Of a stretch of DNA of 64,000 nucleotides, positions 8,272 through 16,702 are shown piece by piece. The translations under genes and the position numbers were made by a program. Position 1 is the first letter of the stretch, and every line of letters starts with the position of its first letter. Source of the stretch: Bacillus methanolicus (GTDB lineage: Bacteria; Bacillota; Bacilli; Bacillales; Cytobacillaceae); NCBI RefSeq assembly GCF_028888695.1, contig NZ_PNFF01000003.1:62001-126000 (forward strand), in the 5' to 3' direction. A model generated the notes under the pieces. The model ran no database searches and had not been told where the DNA came from. It saw only the letters and a list, made by a program, of their open reading frames with translations.

Positions 8272-9667
8272 AAAGGAATCATCAGGAATAGATAATATCT
8301 TAAAAAAGAAGTTTCCTGAAAGCGAAGTGTTATTTCTAGAATCTAAAGAAAGAGTATTAGAAGCTATTAAATCCTCCTTCCAGATGATTATTTCACCCAT
8401 CGACTGGATTGATATAGGAACAGTAGAATCAATCAAACCGGATGGAACAATTATTATTTTGGATCCTTCAAAAAGCGGTTCTTCTGTAGAAGGTGATCGA
8501 TTATTTATCTATGATAATTTAGATAGATTTCGGATAGATATTCTTACAAAGGATTTAGAAAATGGAAACCTCCAGAAAAACAAAAATAAATCCTTAACCA
8601 AACAAAAAATAGAGAACCAAAATACTCAGAAAAATGATTTAACTCCTAAACCTCAGGAATCAAAAATAACTGAAACAAAAACTGAGAGCACTCCCAAAAA
8701 CGAAACAAGCATCGTTATAGATGATAAAAATAGTTCTCAAGAGGAGGGGAATACAAGCAAACCGGTCAACTTAGAAGGCTATCCACATAAAGAAACAAAG
8801 GTAAAAAAAGAGGTTGTTCTTGGACCATTAGAAAGAACAGAGGAAATTATACAAAAGAATTATAATTATGATAGATGGGACGGAAATAAAATAATTGGTG
8901 TTTGGTCACCTCTTCCAGCTAATGGTGTTTCTACTTTTATTATTAATTTAGCAATCTTTCTAAATAAATACGACTTAAATATTGCAGTTCTTGAAACAAT
9001 AAAAACAAGGCCAGTGTTGAAAAGCAAGCTTACCAAATTTAAGTCTGCTCCCGAAGGATGGATCTCTTTTTTTGAAGCTCTATATACAAAAGACTATAAA
9101 CCAGAAAAAGTAAAATGGGTTTATAGAGGCGTTGATTGGTTGCCGCTCGGTAACAATGATTTGAAGGGTAAAAAATGGACCTCAGAAGATATTTCAAGAT
9201 ACATGCAAGTGTTAAAAAAATGTAATGTTGGACTCGTGGACCTGCCATCAGAAGTAATGCAGACATACACTCTCCAAACATTGGAACATCTTGATGAATT
9301 ATGGATCATCGTTGATAACAGATACGATCAAACGTCAGAATGGATAAATCATATCTACGAAACACTGGGTAATTTTAATTTAGAGGCAAAACTTATTGTC
9401 ACTCGATGCTATTCATTTGAACGAGCAGAAAGAATAGCAGAAGAGTTAGGATTCTCTTTGTTAACTACACTTCCTTCACTTGATTTGGAAATTCAAATCA
9501 ACGAATCCGAAAACAAACCCTTGATTGATCACATAAATATCAAACGTCGACTATCACCATCATTCGAAAAAATTGCGGAGCATTTACTGGGTTCACATTA
9601 TGAAAAATATAGACCTAGTTTTTGGAAAAGAATGAAAAAATTAATACCTATGGTTGATTCTGTTTAA
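8243..9667 (+). CDS. CpaE/TadZ-like protein with degenerate P-loop ATPase domain
   Basis: The 474-residue product has three parts. Residues 1 to about 100 look like an atypical receiver domain. A Lys/Glu/Asn-rich linker covers about 105-200. A MinD/ParA-like domain starts at about 217 with G-V-W-S-P-L-P-A-N-G-V-S-T. This occupies the Walker A position, but the usual Lys residues are absent (G-V-S-T instead of G-K-[ST]-T), so ATP hydrolysis is doubtful. A Walker B-like hydrophobic strand ending VDLPSE follows at about 330. The receiver plus ParA-like arrangement is that of CpaE/TadZ localisation proteins. It is coupled to the Xre gene. A role in positioning a complex or the plasmid is inference. 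Confidence 0.65.
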   Translation: MKKIYLAISEKESSGIDNILKKKFPESEVLFLESKERVLEAIKSSFQMIISPIDWIDIGTVESIKPDGTIIILDPSKSGSSVEGDRLFIYDNLDRFRIDILTKDLENGNLQKNKNKSLTKQKIENQNTQKNDLTPKPQESKITETKTESTPKNETSIVIDDKNSSQEEGNTSKPVNLEGYPHKETKVKKEVVLGPLERTEEIIQKNYNYDRWDGNKIIGVWSPLPANGVSTFIINLAIFLNKYDLNIAVLETIKTRPVLKSKLTKFKSAPEGWISFFEALYTKDYKPEKVKWVYRGVDWLPLGNNDLKGKKWTSEDISRYMQVLKKCNVGLVDLPSEVMQTYTLQTLEHLDELWIIVDNRYDQTSEWINHIYETLGNFNLEAKLIVTRCYSFERAERIAEELGFSLLTTLPSLDLEIQINESENKPLIDHINIKRRLSPSFEKIAEHLLGSHYEKYRPSFWKRMKKLIPMVDSV

Positions 9668-9753
9668 TTTGAAATGCTATGATGATAGTAATCTATTTTT
9701 TGTTTTTTGTTTTTGTGCTATCTGTTATGGATAAGCGGGATTCTTTCAAACAT

Positions 9754-9823
9754 AGCGGTCTTTGGATCGTAGGAAGAGCTTGTTTTATTTGCTCATCACT
9801 ACTTTCCATTGGCCGCTTTTTTT
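9754..9823 (+). terminator. Long leader hairpin with T-tract upstream of DUF4258 gene
   Basis: Outer AGCGG/CCGCT pairing (9754-9758 with 9813-9817), a TGG/CCA extension and an inner GAGC/GCTC hairpin end in a run of seven Ts. The ribosome site of the next gene follows 12 nt later. It could end the upstream transcript or act as an attenuator for the downstream genes. Confidence 0.55.
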
Positions 9824-9847
9824 ATTTATCTAATGGAGGTTAGAACC

Positions 9848-10141
9848 ATGAACTTAAAAGAAATCAAAAAAATTTTAATGACAGGAAAGGGAAAAATTAT
9901 CATTGGATCCCATACGAAAAAGCGTTTAATGAAACGTGGGTACTCCAAAGGGGACATTGTTGCAGCAATCTTTGATGGTGAAATTATTGAACGTCAAGGA
10001 GTAAACAAAGTAGCTATATCCGGCCGGGATAAAGACGAAAATCCTATTGTTGTCGTCATTGCAAAACAATCCAATTTGTCTTTTAAAGTGGTCACGGTTA
10101 TGCCACCTATTGATCACCATCGTTTTAAAGATTGTATTTAA
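9848..10141 (+). CDS. DUF4258-family small protein
   Basis: I place the start at the ATG at 9848 because a perfect GGAGGT lies 7 nt upstream. The longer open frame to 9809 runs through the leader hairpin. The 97-residue protein has the family pattern H-x3-R-x-x-x-R-G (HTKKRLMKRG, about residues 22-31), a central I-x-x-G-x-I-I-E and a C-terminal beta pair V-V-V-I-A-x-x ... V-V-T-V-M-P-P. DUF4258 proteins resemble the RelE/BrnT-type fold and are frequent on mobile elements, sometimes as toxin-like proteins. No antitoxin partner is evident beside it. The next gene is 32 nt downstream. Confidence 0.7.
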   Translation: MNLKEIKKILMTGKGKIIIGSHTKKRLMKRGYSKGDIVAAIFDGEIIERQGVNKVAISGRDKDENPIVVVIAKQSNLSFKVVTVMPPIDHHRFKDCI

Positions 10142-10173
10142 CACGAATAACTTAAGAGGGGCTGATTTTAAGT

Positions 10174-11430
10174 ATGAAACTCATGAGGAAAACAAAAATA
10201 AAAGGCTGGTATGAATATTATCGAACACCATGCCCTATTTGCGGTCATACTGGCGGTTGTATGACTCATGAAGAAGGTAACGTAGTAGCTTGTATACGAG
10301 TCGAAAGTGAAAGAAGCTTTTCTAAGAATTCAGCTTTACCAAGCTATTTACATTATCTAAACGGAAACAAAAAACAAAAAATTAACAAAAGTGAAGTAGA
10401 AGAATATCAAGGAAATCCGAAAAAAGATGTTTCAACTTTAAACGAAGTGTTTCGAACTTTCTTGGATTATCTTGAGTTAGAGGACGATCATTATCATCAT
10501 TTAACATCTCCTTCCAGAGGGCTTTCGGATAAACAAGTTATGATAAGACAGTATCGTAGTTTTCCAGAAAGACCGTGGGAAGTGGTTAAAATGATGGAAG
10601 AAGAATTAGAAATTGATGATTTTACTGGAATACCAGGTTTCTATGTGAAGGATAATCAATATTGGACTGTAGCTGGCACTAAAGGAATCTTAATTCCATT
10701 CCGAAATCACTACAATCAAATAGTCGGTTTCCAATACCGCATTGATAATCCTCCTAATGTTGTTGAAATAAAAATTAATCGACCTGGTTTAAAGGCCCGG
10801 GTGAAAGAACAGCCTAATCTAGTTCAGGTTGCTTTCGATGGAGAAATTATCTTAGAAAAGAACATTAAACTTGGCAAAACGTGGACAACCATTATACATG
10901 ATGGTGATATTAAAGGATGGGTAAGGGTAGTCAAAGGAAATCGTTATTATTGGTTAAGTTCGGCCAATAAACCACAAGGGACAGGTTCTGGTGATCCTGC
11001 ACCGATTCATATAGCGATTCCTACCTCTAAACTTCAGAATTGGCAGAGTGGTACGTTATACAAAGCGAGAACAGTCTGGCTTTCTGAAGGTCCTTTAAAA
11101 TGTGACATTGCTTCTGATTGTATTGAGAAACTTTATGATCCGCTTGAATTTGAAAACATCGGAACAACCTTTTTAGCTCTTCCAGGCGCTGGCGCTTGGC
11201 GATTAGCTATTCCTGTCATGAAAGAAATGGGTGTTGAGCAAGTGAATCTTTGTTTTGATGCAGATGCCGTTTCAAATCCCCATGTGAAAAAGCATTTAAT
11301 GGAATGTGCAAAAGAATTAAAACAAGAAGGATTTAGAGCTAATCTAATTCTTTGGAATGAACAAGAGGCTAAAGGCATAGATGATTTGTTTCTTCAAAGA
11401 AAAATTCCGCACATTAAAAAGTTATTTTGA
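10174..11430 (+). CDS. Zinc-finger/TOPRIM (DUF3854, primase-like) protein
   Basis: The 418-residue protein opens with a zinc-ribbon-like Cys cluster (CPICG at about 20-24, with Cys near 29 and 40). Its C-terminal half is TOPRIM-like: a WLSEGPLKCD segment (Glu of the motif, about residue 306) and LCFDADA (D-x-D, about 363). This is the architecture of plasmid and phage primase-like proteins of the DUF3854 group. It probably primes or assists replication of the element. The middle region (about 190-300) is beta-rich and not recognised. A terminator follows at 11485. Confidence 0.75.
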   Translation: MKLMRKTKIKGWYEYYRTPCPICGHTGGCMTHEEGNVVACIRVESERSFSKNSALPSYLHYLNGNKKQKINKSEVEEYQGNPKKDVSTLNEVFRTFLDYLELEDDHYHHLTSPSRGLSDKQVMIRQYRSFPERPWEVVKMMEEELEIDDFTGIPGFYVKDNQYWTVAGTKGILIPFRNHYNQIVGFQYRIDNPPNVVEIKINRPGLKARVKEQPNLVQVAFDGEIILEKNIKLGKTWTTIIHDGDIKGWVRVVKGNRYYWLSSANKPQGTGSGDPAPIHIAIPTSKLQNWQSGTLYKARTVWLSEGPLKCDIASDCIEKLYDPLEFENIGTTFLALPGAGAWRLAIPVMKEMGVEQVNLCFDADAVSNPHVKKHLMECAKELKQEGFRANLILWNEQEAKGIDDLFLQRKIPHIKKLF

Positions 11431-11484
11431 CATTTTTTGTTTTATAATGAAAGAAAGTTCTTTCCTTTTAAAAAAGTTTTTTTA

Positions 11485-11524
11485 AAGTCATCTAGAGTAT
11501 TTTTACTTTAGATGACTTTTTTGT
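11485..11524 (+). terminator. Rho-independent terminator
   Basis: A 10-bp perfect stem (11485-11494 with 11509-11518) is followed by six Ts. It ends the TOPRIM gene transcript. Confidence 0.85.
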
Positions 11525-11708
11525 TTTGGGTCAATTTTATCTTTCCTTATTTCCATAAAAGGGCCAAATTGCGGAATAAGAGAAGGATTTATTAGAAAGT
11601 GATTCAATTAAAATGAGAAGGAAGGATAGCGTAATAAAATTACAGTATAATTCAAGTGTTATGATGTCTGAGAAAAGCTCAGGTTTTAATTGATGGGGGG
11701 ATATAGAA

Positions 11709-12048
11709 ATGAAAATAAGTAAACACAATGCTGAACATTACAAATGGGGAGAGAATTGTGATGGATGGCATTTAGTGAAAAATCAAGATTTAAGTATTAT
11801 TCATGAACGTATGCCAGCTAATACTTCTGAAATAAAACATTATCATCAACGCAAAACAATTTTTCTTTATCTTATCAGGTATAGCAACTATTGAAATAGA
11901 AGGTAAAGAGATTACTTTAAAGCCGAAAGAGGGAGTAGAAGTTCCTTCTTTGGTGGCACACCAAATGTTTAACAAGTCAAATAATGAAGTTGAGTTTTTG
12001 GTGATTTCTCAACCAACAAGTAAAGGTGATAGGGTTTTTGTGGACTAA
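11709..12048 (+). pseudogene. Frameshifted cupin-domain protein
   Basis: The frame from the ATG at 11709 encodes a cupin N-terminal half with E-I-K-H-Y-H-Q-R. It then shifts: the continuation AKQFFFILSGIATIEIEG and the rest of the cupin barrel lie in the next frame from about 11852 to the TAA at 12048. One inserted base near 11850 would restore a protein of about 113 residues. So this is either a recent pseudogene or a single-base sequencing error in an A/T-rich run. A strong GGGGGG ribosome site precedes it. It would be a small metal-binding cupin of unknown substrate. Confidence 0.7.
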
Positions 12049-12065
12049 ATTTTTATTGAACTATC

Positions 12066-12099
12066 GGGCGCCTTTCTTAAATAAGAAGGCGTCCTTTTT
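12066..12099 (+). terminator. Rho-independent terminator
   Basis: A GC-rich stem (left arm from 12066, right arm ending at 12094) with an A/T loop is followed by five Ts, immediately after the cupin pseudogene. Confidence 0.8.
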
Positions 12100-12295
12100 G
12101 ACTTGAGCCAGATTATGGAATAAAAGAAGGTATTGGTGAGAAGGAATTGGAGTTAAAAATTATGTTGTTAGCTTTTCAACAAACGGATCAAATAACGCAA
12201 TTGCTGTAACCTTTTAAATACTAAAAGGTTATTCAAGATATTTATAAAATGGTAGAATAAGGAAATACAATATTTTATATTGGAGGGAATTCTAA

Positions 12296-12712
12296 ATGGG
12301 TTATGAAATAATAGAGAAACTTACGAATGAACAGATTAAAGATTTACATACTTTATTCCAATCAGAATGGTGGACTAAAGGGCGTGATTTATCAGATGTT
12401 CAGCGAATGGTTGAAAATTCCGATGTAATTGTTGGTTTATGTGAGTCTAAAACTAAAGAACTTATTGGTTTTACGAGGGTTTTAACAGATTATGTCTATA
12501 AAGCATTGATTCTTGATGTAATTGTGAAGAAATCTTATCGTGGTAAGGATTTAGGGCGAATATTGATGGATACTGTCTTTGAACATCCTTCTCTAATAGG
12601 TGTGAAACATTTTGAATTATACTGTCGCCCAGAGATGTTGCCATTTTACAGGAAGTGGGGATTCACAGAGGATTTAGGTGAGCTACATTTCATGAGAAAG
12701 GTAAGAAATTAG
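12296..12712 (+). CDS. GNAT-family N-acetyltransferase
   Basis: The 138-residue protein has the GNAT fold order. The acetyl-CoA pyrophosphate loop is R-G-K-D-L-G (about residues 82-87) after an I-V-K-K-S-Y strand, and a C-terminal F-Y-R-K-W-G-F segment is typical of small GNATs. It would transfer an acetyl group from acetyl-CoA to an unknown amine. GGAGG lies 10 nt upstream of the ATG. It stands alone between two terminator-like structures and appears to be accessory cargo. Confidence 0.8.
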   Translation: MGYEIIEKLTNEQIKDLHTLFQSEWWTKGRDLSDVQRMVENSDVIVGLCESKTKELIGFTRVLTDYVYKALILDVIVKKSYRGKDLGRILMDTVFEHPSLIGVKHFELYCRPEMLPFYRKWGFTEDLGELHFMRKVRN

Positions 12713-12749
12713 TTAGAATCTCAAAGGAGTAAATATTTCCATAAATCTA

Positions 12750-12778
12750 TTGACCGTATATATTTATTCTATTAATAT
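12750..12778 (+). promoter_or_regulatory. SigA-type promoter of the mating-channel operon
   Basis: TTGACC at 12750, a 17-nt spacer and TAATAT at 12773 form a good vegetative promoter pointing at the conjugation genes. Transcription would start about 25 nt before the large leader hairpin. Confidence 0.65.
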
Positions 12779-12810
12779 AAAAACATACAAATAAATAGCT
12801 AACGGGAAGG

Positions 12811-12885
12811 CCCCGAGGAAACTATGAGAAAAAGAATGCTCTTTTAAAAGTATTCTTGCTTCATAGTTACCTCGGGGTCTTTTTG
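12811..12885 (+). terminator. Very strong leader hairpin with T-tract before the pilin gene
   Basis: CCCCGAGG (12811-12818) pairs with CCTCGGGG (12870-12877), and AACTATGA with TCATAGTT, with a further AGAAT/ATTCT inner stem. A T-run follows. It lies between the promoter and the ribosome site of the first conjugation gene, so it should block transcription unless antiterminated. Confidence 0.8.
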
Positions 12886-12910
12886 TGTTGCTTAAAAAGG
12901 AGGTGAACAC

Positions 12911-13282
12911 ATGAAAAAGGTGTCTTCAAAAATGATTATCTCCCTTCTTACCTTAACAGCTGTCTTTGCTTTCACATTTTTCATTTTCTCACCAGATGAA
13001 GCGGCAGCTGCCTGGAAAAAAGCGGGGATCACTCCATCAGGAGACCTTAAAGACAGTGGCATCTACACAGATCTTGATAATATTATCTACTTTATCATGG
13101 CTATCGGTGGTTTCTGGGTAATTGCTTGCTTAATCTTTGCCGGTATGCGATTATCGGCTGCTCAAGGAAATCCCCAAGCTCGTACTCAAGGTTTCATCGG
13201 ATTAGCAATGAGTGCGCTAGGATTATTTATCATCGTAAAAGCCTACGATATTGCTGGATGGGTTGCAGGATTTGGAGATTAA
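12911..13282 (+). CDS. VirB2/TrbC-like conjugal pilin or channel subunit
   Basis: The 123-residue protein has a signal-peptide-like N-terminus ending near A-A-A-A (about residue 34), then two hydrophobic helices (about 54-76 and 92-114) separated by a short polar loop with R-L-S-A-A-Q-G-N-P. This is the layout of VirB2/TrbC pilins of type IV secretion systems. It is the first gene after the promoter and leader hairpin, and is followed by a small hairpin that may set its expression above that of the downstream channel genes. AAGGAGGTGA is its ribosome site. Confidence 0.8.
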   Translation: MKKVSSKMIISLLTLTAVFAFTFFIFSPDEAAAAWKKAGITPSGDLKDSGIYTDLDNIIYFIMAIGGFWVIACLIFAGMRLSAAQGNPQARTQGFIGLAMSALGLFIIVKAYDIAGWVAGFGD

Positions 13283-13334
13283 AATAGTTCTTTTAAAATA
13301 TCATAAGACTTTATTTCATAATTCCCCCTTAAAT

Positions 13335-13362
13335 ACCCCTCTATTTTAGAGGGGTTGTTTCA
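13335..13362 (+). terminator. Intra-operon hairpin after the pilin gene
   Basis: A 9-bp perfect stem (13335-13343 with 13347-13355) is followed by a T-rich stretch. It may terminate part of the transcripts or protect the pilin mRNA 3' end. Confidence 0.65.
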
Positions 13363-13387
13363 AACTAGCTAAAAGAAGGTGTTATTT

Positions 13388-13729
13388 ATGAGGAAAGTAA
13401 CTGTTCCGATTGATATGGCTTCAGAACAAAAGACTATTCTTGGGATTTTTTCTAAAAGACAATTGATCTATCTGGTTACTGGGGGAGCAATTCTTTATGC
13501 CTATATCCCTACTGTTTTCCAATTTTTCTCTAATCTTTTTGTAGGTTTTATTTTAAGCGTCATTTCAGCAATACCAATTTTAGCAGCAGTCTTTATTTTA
13601 GGATTTTTAAAAAAGCAAAAATTGCATTTGAATTACGATAAATATTTTCTAATTAAAATCGGATATAAAAATCAAATTGGGATATGGAGAAAAGGGAGTA
13701 AACCTAAAGACTGGATGGTGAATAAATAA
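13388..13729 (+). CDS. PrgI/TcpE (VirB3-like) conjugation membrane protein
   Basis: I choose the ATG at 13388 (113 residues) on the AGAAGG site. The protein begins R-K-V-T-V-P-I-D, then I-L-G-I-F-S-K-R-Q-L-I-Y, followed by two hydrophobic helices (about residues 30-50 and 53-75) and a basic C-terminus. This is the PrgI/TcpE pattern of Gram-positive conjugation systems, the functional equivalent of VirB3. Its last base is the first base of the next gene (TAATG-type overlap), so the two are coupled. Confidence 0.75.
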   Translation: MRKVTVPIDMASEQKTILGIFSKRQLIYLVTGGAILYAYIPTVFQFFSNLFVGFILSVISAIPILAAVFILGFLKKQKLHLNYDKYFLIKIGYKNQIGIWRKGSKPKDWMVNK

Positions 13730-14628
13730 TGAAAGACCTTATTATCATGGGGACCTTCGCACTCATTCTTTATGTGTTTTATAAGATCATGATGAAAGAG
13801 CCTATTTTACCCTGGAAGGAAAAACAAACCACTGATTCTGCTCCGATGAATGTTAAACGGAAAAGTAAAAAGAAAAAACATGAAGTACAAATGGAACAGG
13901 AACCTCAGTTGTTTGAAGAGCTATTTGAAAATGTGAAAGATATATCGAATCACATGATTCGGTTTCATGATAATTCCTTCACCTTAATTGGTGAAGTTGA
14001 ACCTGTAAACTACTTCCTAAAGAGCCAGGAGGAACAGGAAGCCATTGATGTTGTATTTGAAAGTTGGTTAGCAACAATAAACTATCCTGTTGGATTTTAT
14101 TTACAAAATCGTTTCATAGATATATCAGAACCTATTGAAAACATGAGAAAAAACATGAAAAAATCAGAAGACCTTAACGAAGCTGCAATAAGTTTTGGTC
14201 AATCAATGATCGATGACCTCATCAAGTGGCAAACAGAAACCCCTAGATACGAAACAAAAAGATATCTAGTTTTTACCCATAAAGTAAATGTTAATGAAAT
14301 AAATGCTGACTCAAAAGAAGAATTAGAAGAAAAGATTATCGAAAAAGCATTTTCTGAATTAATGAGACGACTAAATACCGCAAAGTCACAACTCAGAAAA
14401 GCAGAAATTAATATTTCACTGTTACCAACTGAAGGTATCTACGAATTGCTTTATTACACATTCAATCGACGGAAAGCAGTTAAGCAGCGATTTAAGGACA
14501 TGGTCGAAAACGAAAAAAACGCTCTTTATGTTACCTCTGATCAATCAGATGAAAGAATAGAAGCTGTTAAGGAGGTTTTAGAAGAAAATGAAGGCAAAGC
14601 AGAAGGACATGAAGAAAGAGCAAGCTAA
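13729..14628 (+). CDS. Membrane-anchored VirB4 N-terminal-like conjugation protein
   Basis: The 299-residue protein has one N-terminal membrane helix (about residues 4-21) and a cytosolic domain. The domain resembles the non-ATPase N-terminal part of VirB4/TraC-family ATPases: a segment with R-F-H-D-N-S-F-T-L-I-G-E, then Y-E-T-K-R-Y-L-V-F, and L-L-P-T-E-G-I-Y-E-L-L before a basic helix. It overlaps the true VirB4 gene by 41 nt and probably works in complex with it, possibly as a split or duplicated N-terminal domain. The name is inferred from order and pattern. No ATP-binding motif is present. Confidence 0.55.
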   Translation: MKDLIIMGTFALILYVFYKIMMKEPILPWKEKQTTDSAPMNVKRKSKKKKHEVQMEQEPQLFEELFENVKDISNHMIRFHDNSFTLIGEVEPVNYFLKSQEEQEAIDVVFESWLATINYPVGFYLQNRFIDISEPIENMRKNMKKSEDLNEAAISFGQSMIDDLIKWQTETPRYETKRYLVFTHKVNVNEINADSKEELEEKIIEKAFSELMRRLNTAKSQLRKAEINISLLPTEGIYELLYYTFNRRKAVKQRFKDMVENEKNALYVTSDQSDERIEAVKEVLEENEGKAEGHEERAS

Positions 14629-16681
14629 AAAATTTAAGAAAACTAAAGTTAAAGAACTATCTAAACAGACAAATTCCTCACAAGAACCGGATTATCAAAT
14701 GGATACTAAACCTACTATGTGGGACATAATCTCTCCGGAGGGAATAAAAATAAACTCCGAAGATCATGGAATAATTAAACAATCCCTGGGATCAAAAACT
14801 TATTTCCGGCCAGTTTTTATCCCAAGAGACGGATATCCACGAAAAATGCAGACTAACTGGCTTTCCAGTCTAACTTCAAGTGGAGAAATTGACATTTTCA
14901 TTGATGTGCACAAGGTAGGAAAATCAGATGCGGTTCGAACCTTACAAAGACAAATTACAATGCTTGAATCTAACCTCTCCTTTCAAACTAGAAGAGGGAA
15001 TATTGACCAAATTAACGACTTAACCATCAAAATACGTGATACTGACCAATTAATGTCAGAAATACAATTTTCTGAGAATGATATGTACAACGTCGGAACA
15101 ATGGCAATCTTATACGCCCAAAGTGAAAAAGAACTTAATCGATACAGTGAAGCTTTGGAAGATGAAATGGCCAGTATGTTTTTCTCCCTAGTTTCTGCAT
15201 GGGGAAGAATTAAAAAAGGCTTTCGGAGTGTATTACCATTCGGAAAGAATGAAATCTCTGATTCTTTAAGAAATATTGACCGCCGTGCTCTTTCTACCTT
15301 TTCTCCGTTTATCAGCGGTAGCGGTAAATACATAGGTGGTGTTCCTATCGGTATAAATAAAATTACTGGCCAATTAGAATTTATTAATAGTTTTGGAAAT
15401 GAAGATTACCGTCCTCAAAACTATAACATGTTTGTTGTTGGAACTTCAGGAAGTGGTAAATCCGTAACATTAAAACTTCTAATTTCCAGGGAACTTACAG
15501 GAGCAAACATTTATGCAAGATTAATAGACCCAGAGGGAGAGTTTGTTCGAATCACGAAACGATTAGGCGGTATCAATCTAAATATCAGCGAAGAAGAGGA
15601 CATTTGTATTAATCCGCTTGCTATTAATTTCACGGATATTCCCCTTGAAGAAGAGGATGAAGAATTAGAACTTCTTGAAGACTCAGATGAACGAGAAATT
15701 GTTTATAAAGATGGAAAGAAATATATCCGCTTTGTTCCTCTAAGAGAAAAAATGAATGATATCTTGGACTTCTTTGATATAATCTGCCGGGGTAAAAATT
15801 CCGAAGATCGAGGATTAGATGTATTCGAACGTAACTATTTGGAAGAAGCTGTTCAATACATTTTCAACGAAAAACTAAAACTTACTACCCATCCTGATTC
15901 CCTGTTTGAGAATAAAGTAGTTCAAATAGATAACCAGCTGATTCAATCCAGAGTAAGAAAGCCTGAACCCACTATATCAGACGTATTCGAATATCTTAAA
16001 GCACACTTCGAAAAAGAACCTAAGGCTTTACGGCTTATCGCAGCTATTCGGCCATTTTTAAAAGATGGCTCAAAGCCGATATTCGATGGACAAACATACT
16101 TAGGAAAAGGAGTTACCCAATCCTTACACAATGCAAGGCTTGTGAATTTCAACATTAGTCAAATGGAGGAAGGTTTTTTACGCCCTATTGCTTATCACGT
16201 TATCCTTAATTACTTATGGGAACATTTTGTTAAGAACCTTGATAATGCTACGAAGAAGAAATTTGTTTACGCAGATGAAGCTTGGGCACTAATCGACAGT
16301 GATCAAACGGTAAGCTTCCTAGAAAAGATGGCTAGACGTGCTCGTAAACGGAATGCTGGTTTGCGATTAGCTTCTCAAGACTTTGTACGATTTGTTACGA
16401 ATGAAAAGGCCCGGGGAATTTTACAAAATACCCATTCATACTTATTCCTACAGCAAAACAAGATCGATTTAAAAGCGATTAGAGAAAACTTTGACCTAAG
16501 TTCCGGGGAAATCGATATTCTTTTCGGAATGCCAGATAAGGGCGAAGGAATCCTCCGAATTGGAAAAAGCTCTGTATGGTTACAAACAAATCCAAGTGAA
16601 GAAGAATTATTCTTTATTGAATCAAACCAAGCGGTATATGAAGAAAAATTGAAACAGAAAAAATTTATGCAACAAAAATAA
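14588..16681 (+). CDS. virB4: VirB4/TrbE-family conjugation ATPase
   Basis: The 697-residue cytosolic ATPase has Walker A G-T-S-G-S-G-K-S (about residues 284-291), a following DPEGEF motif, and Walker B K-F-V-Y-A-D-E-A-W (about 557-565). Later R-R-A-R-K-R and Q-N-K motifs are typical of VirB4. Before the P-loop is the usual N-terminal domain. An acidic insertion (about 355-372) is somewhat unusual. The enzyme powers channel assembly and pilin handling in conjugation. GGAGG lies 12 nt upstream of the ATG inside the preceding gene. The length is normal for Gram-positive VirB4 (about 650-830). Confidence 0.92.
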   Translation: MKAKQKDMKKEQAKKFKKTKVKELSKQTNSSQEPDYQMDTKPTMWDIISPEGIKINSEDHGIIKQSLGSKTYFRPVFIPRDGYPRKMQTNWLSSLTSSGEIDIFIDVHKVGKSDAVRTLQRQITMLESNLSFQTRRGNIDQINDLTIKIRDTDQLMSEIQFSENDMYNVGTMAILYAQSEKELNRYSEALEDEMASMFFSLVSAWGRIKKGFRSVLPFGKNEISDSLRNIDRRALSTFSPFISGSGKYIGGVPIGINKITGQLEFINSFGNEDYRPQNYNMFVVGTSGSGKSVTLKLLISRELTGANIYARLIDPEGEFVRITKRLGGINLNISEEEDICINPLAINFTDIPLEEEDEELELLEDSDEREIVYKDGKKYIRFVPLREKMNDILDFFDIICRGKNSEDRGLDVFERNYLEEAVQYIFNEKLKLTTHPDSLFENKVVQIDNQLIQSRVRKPEPTISDVFEYLKAHFEKEPKALRLIAAIRPFLKDGSKPIFDGQTYLGKGVTQSLHNARLVNFNISQMEEGFLRPIAYHVILNYLWEHFVKNLDNATKKKFVYADEAWALIDSDQTVSFLEKMARRARKRNAGLRLASQDFVRFVTNEKARGILQNTHSYLFLQQNKIDLKAIRENFDLSSGEIDILFGMPDKGEGILRIGKSSVWLQTNPSEEELFFIESNQAVYEEKLKQKKFMQQK

Positions 16682-16702
16682 AGATAGAAAGGAGGAAACT
16701 TT

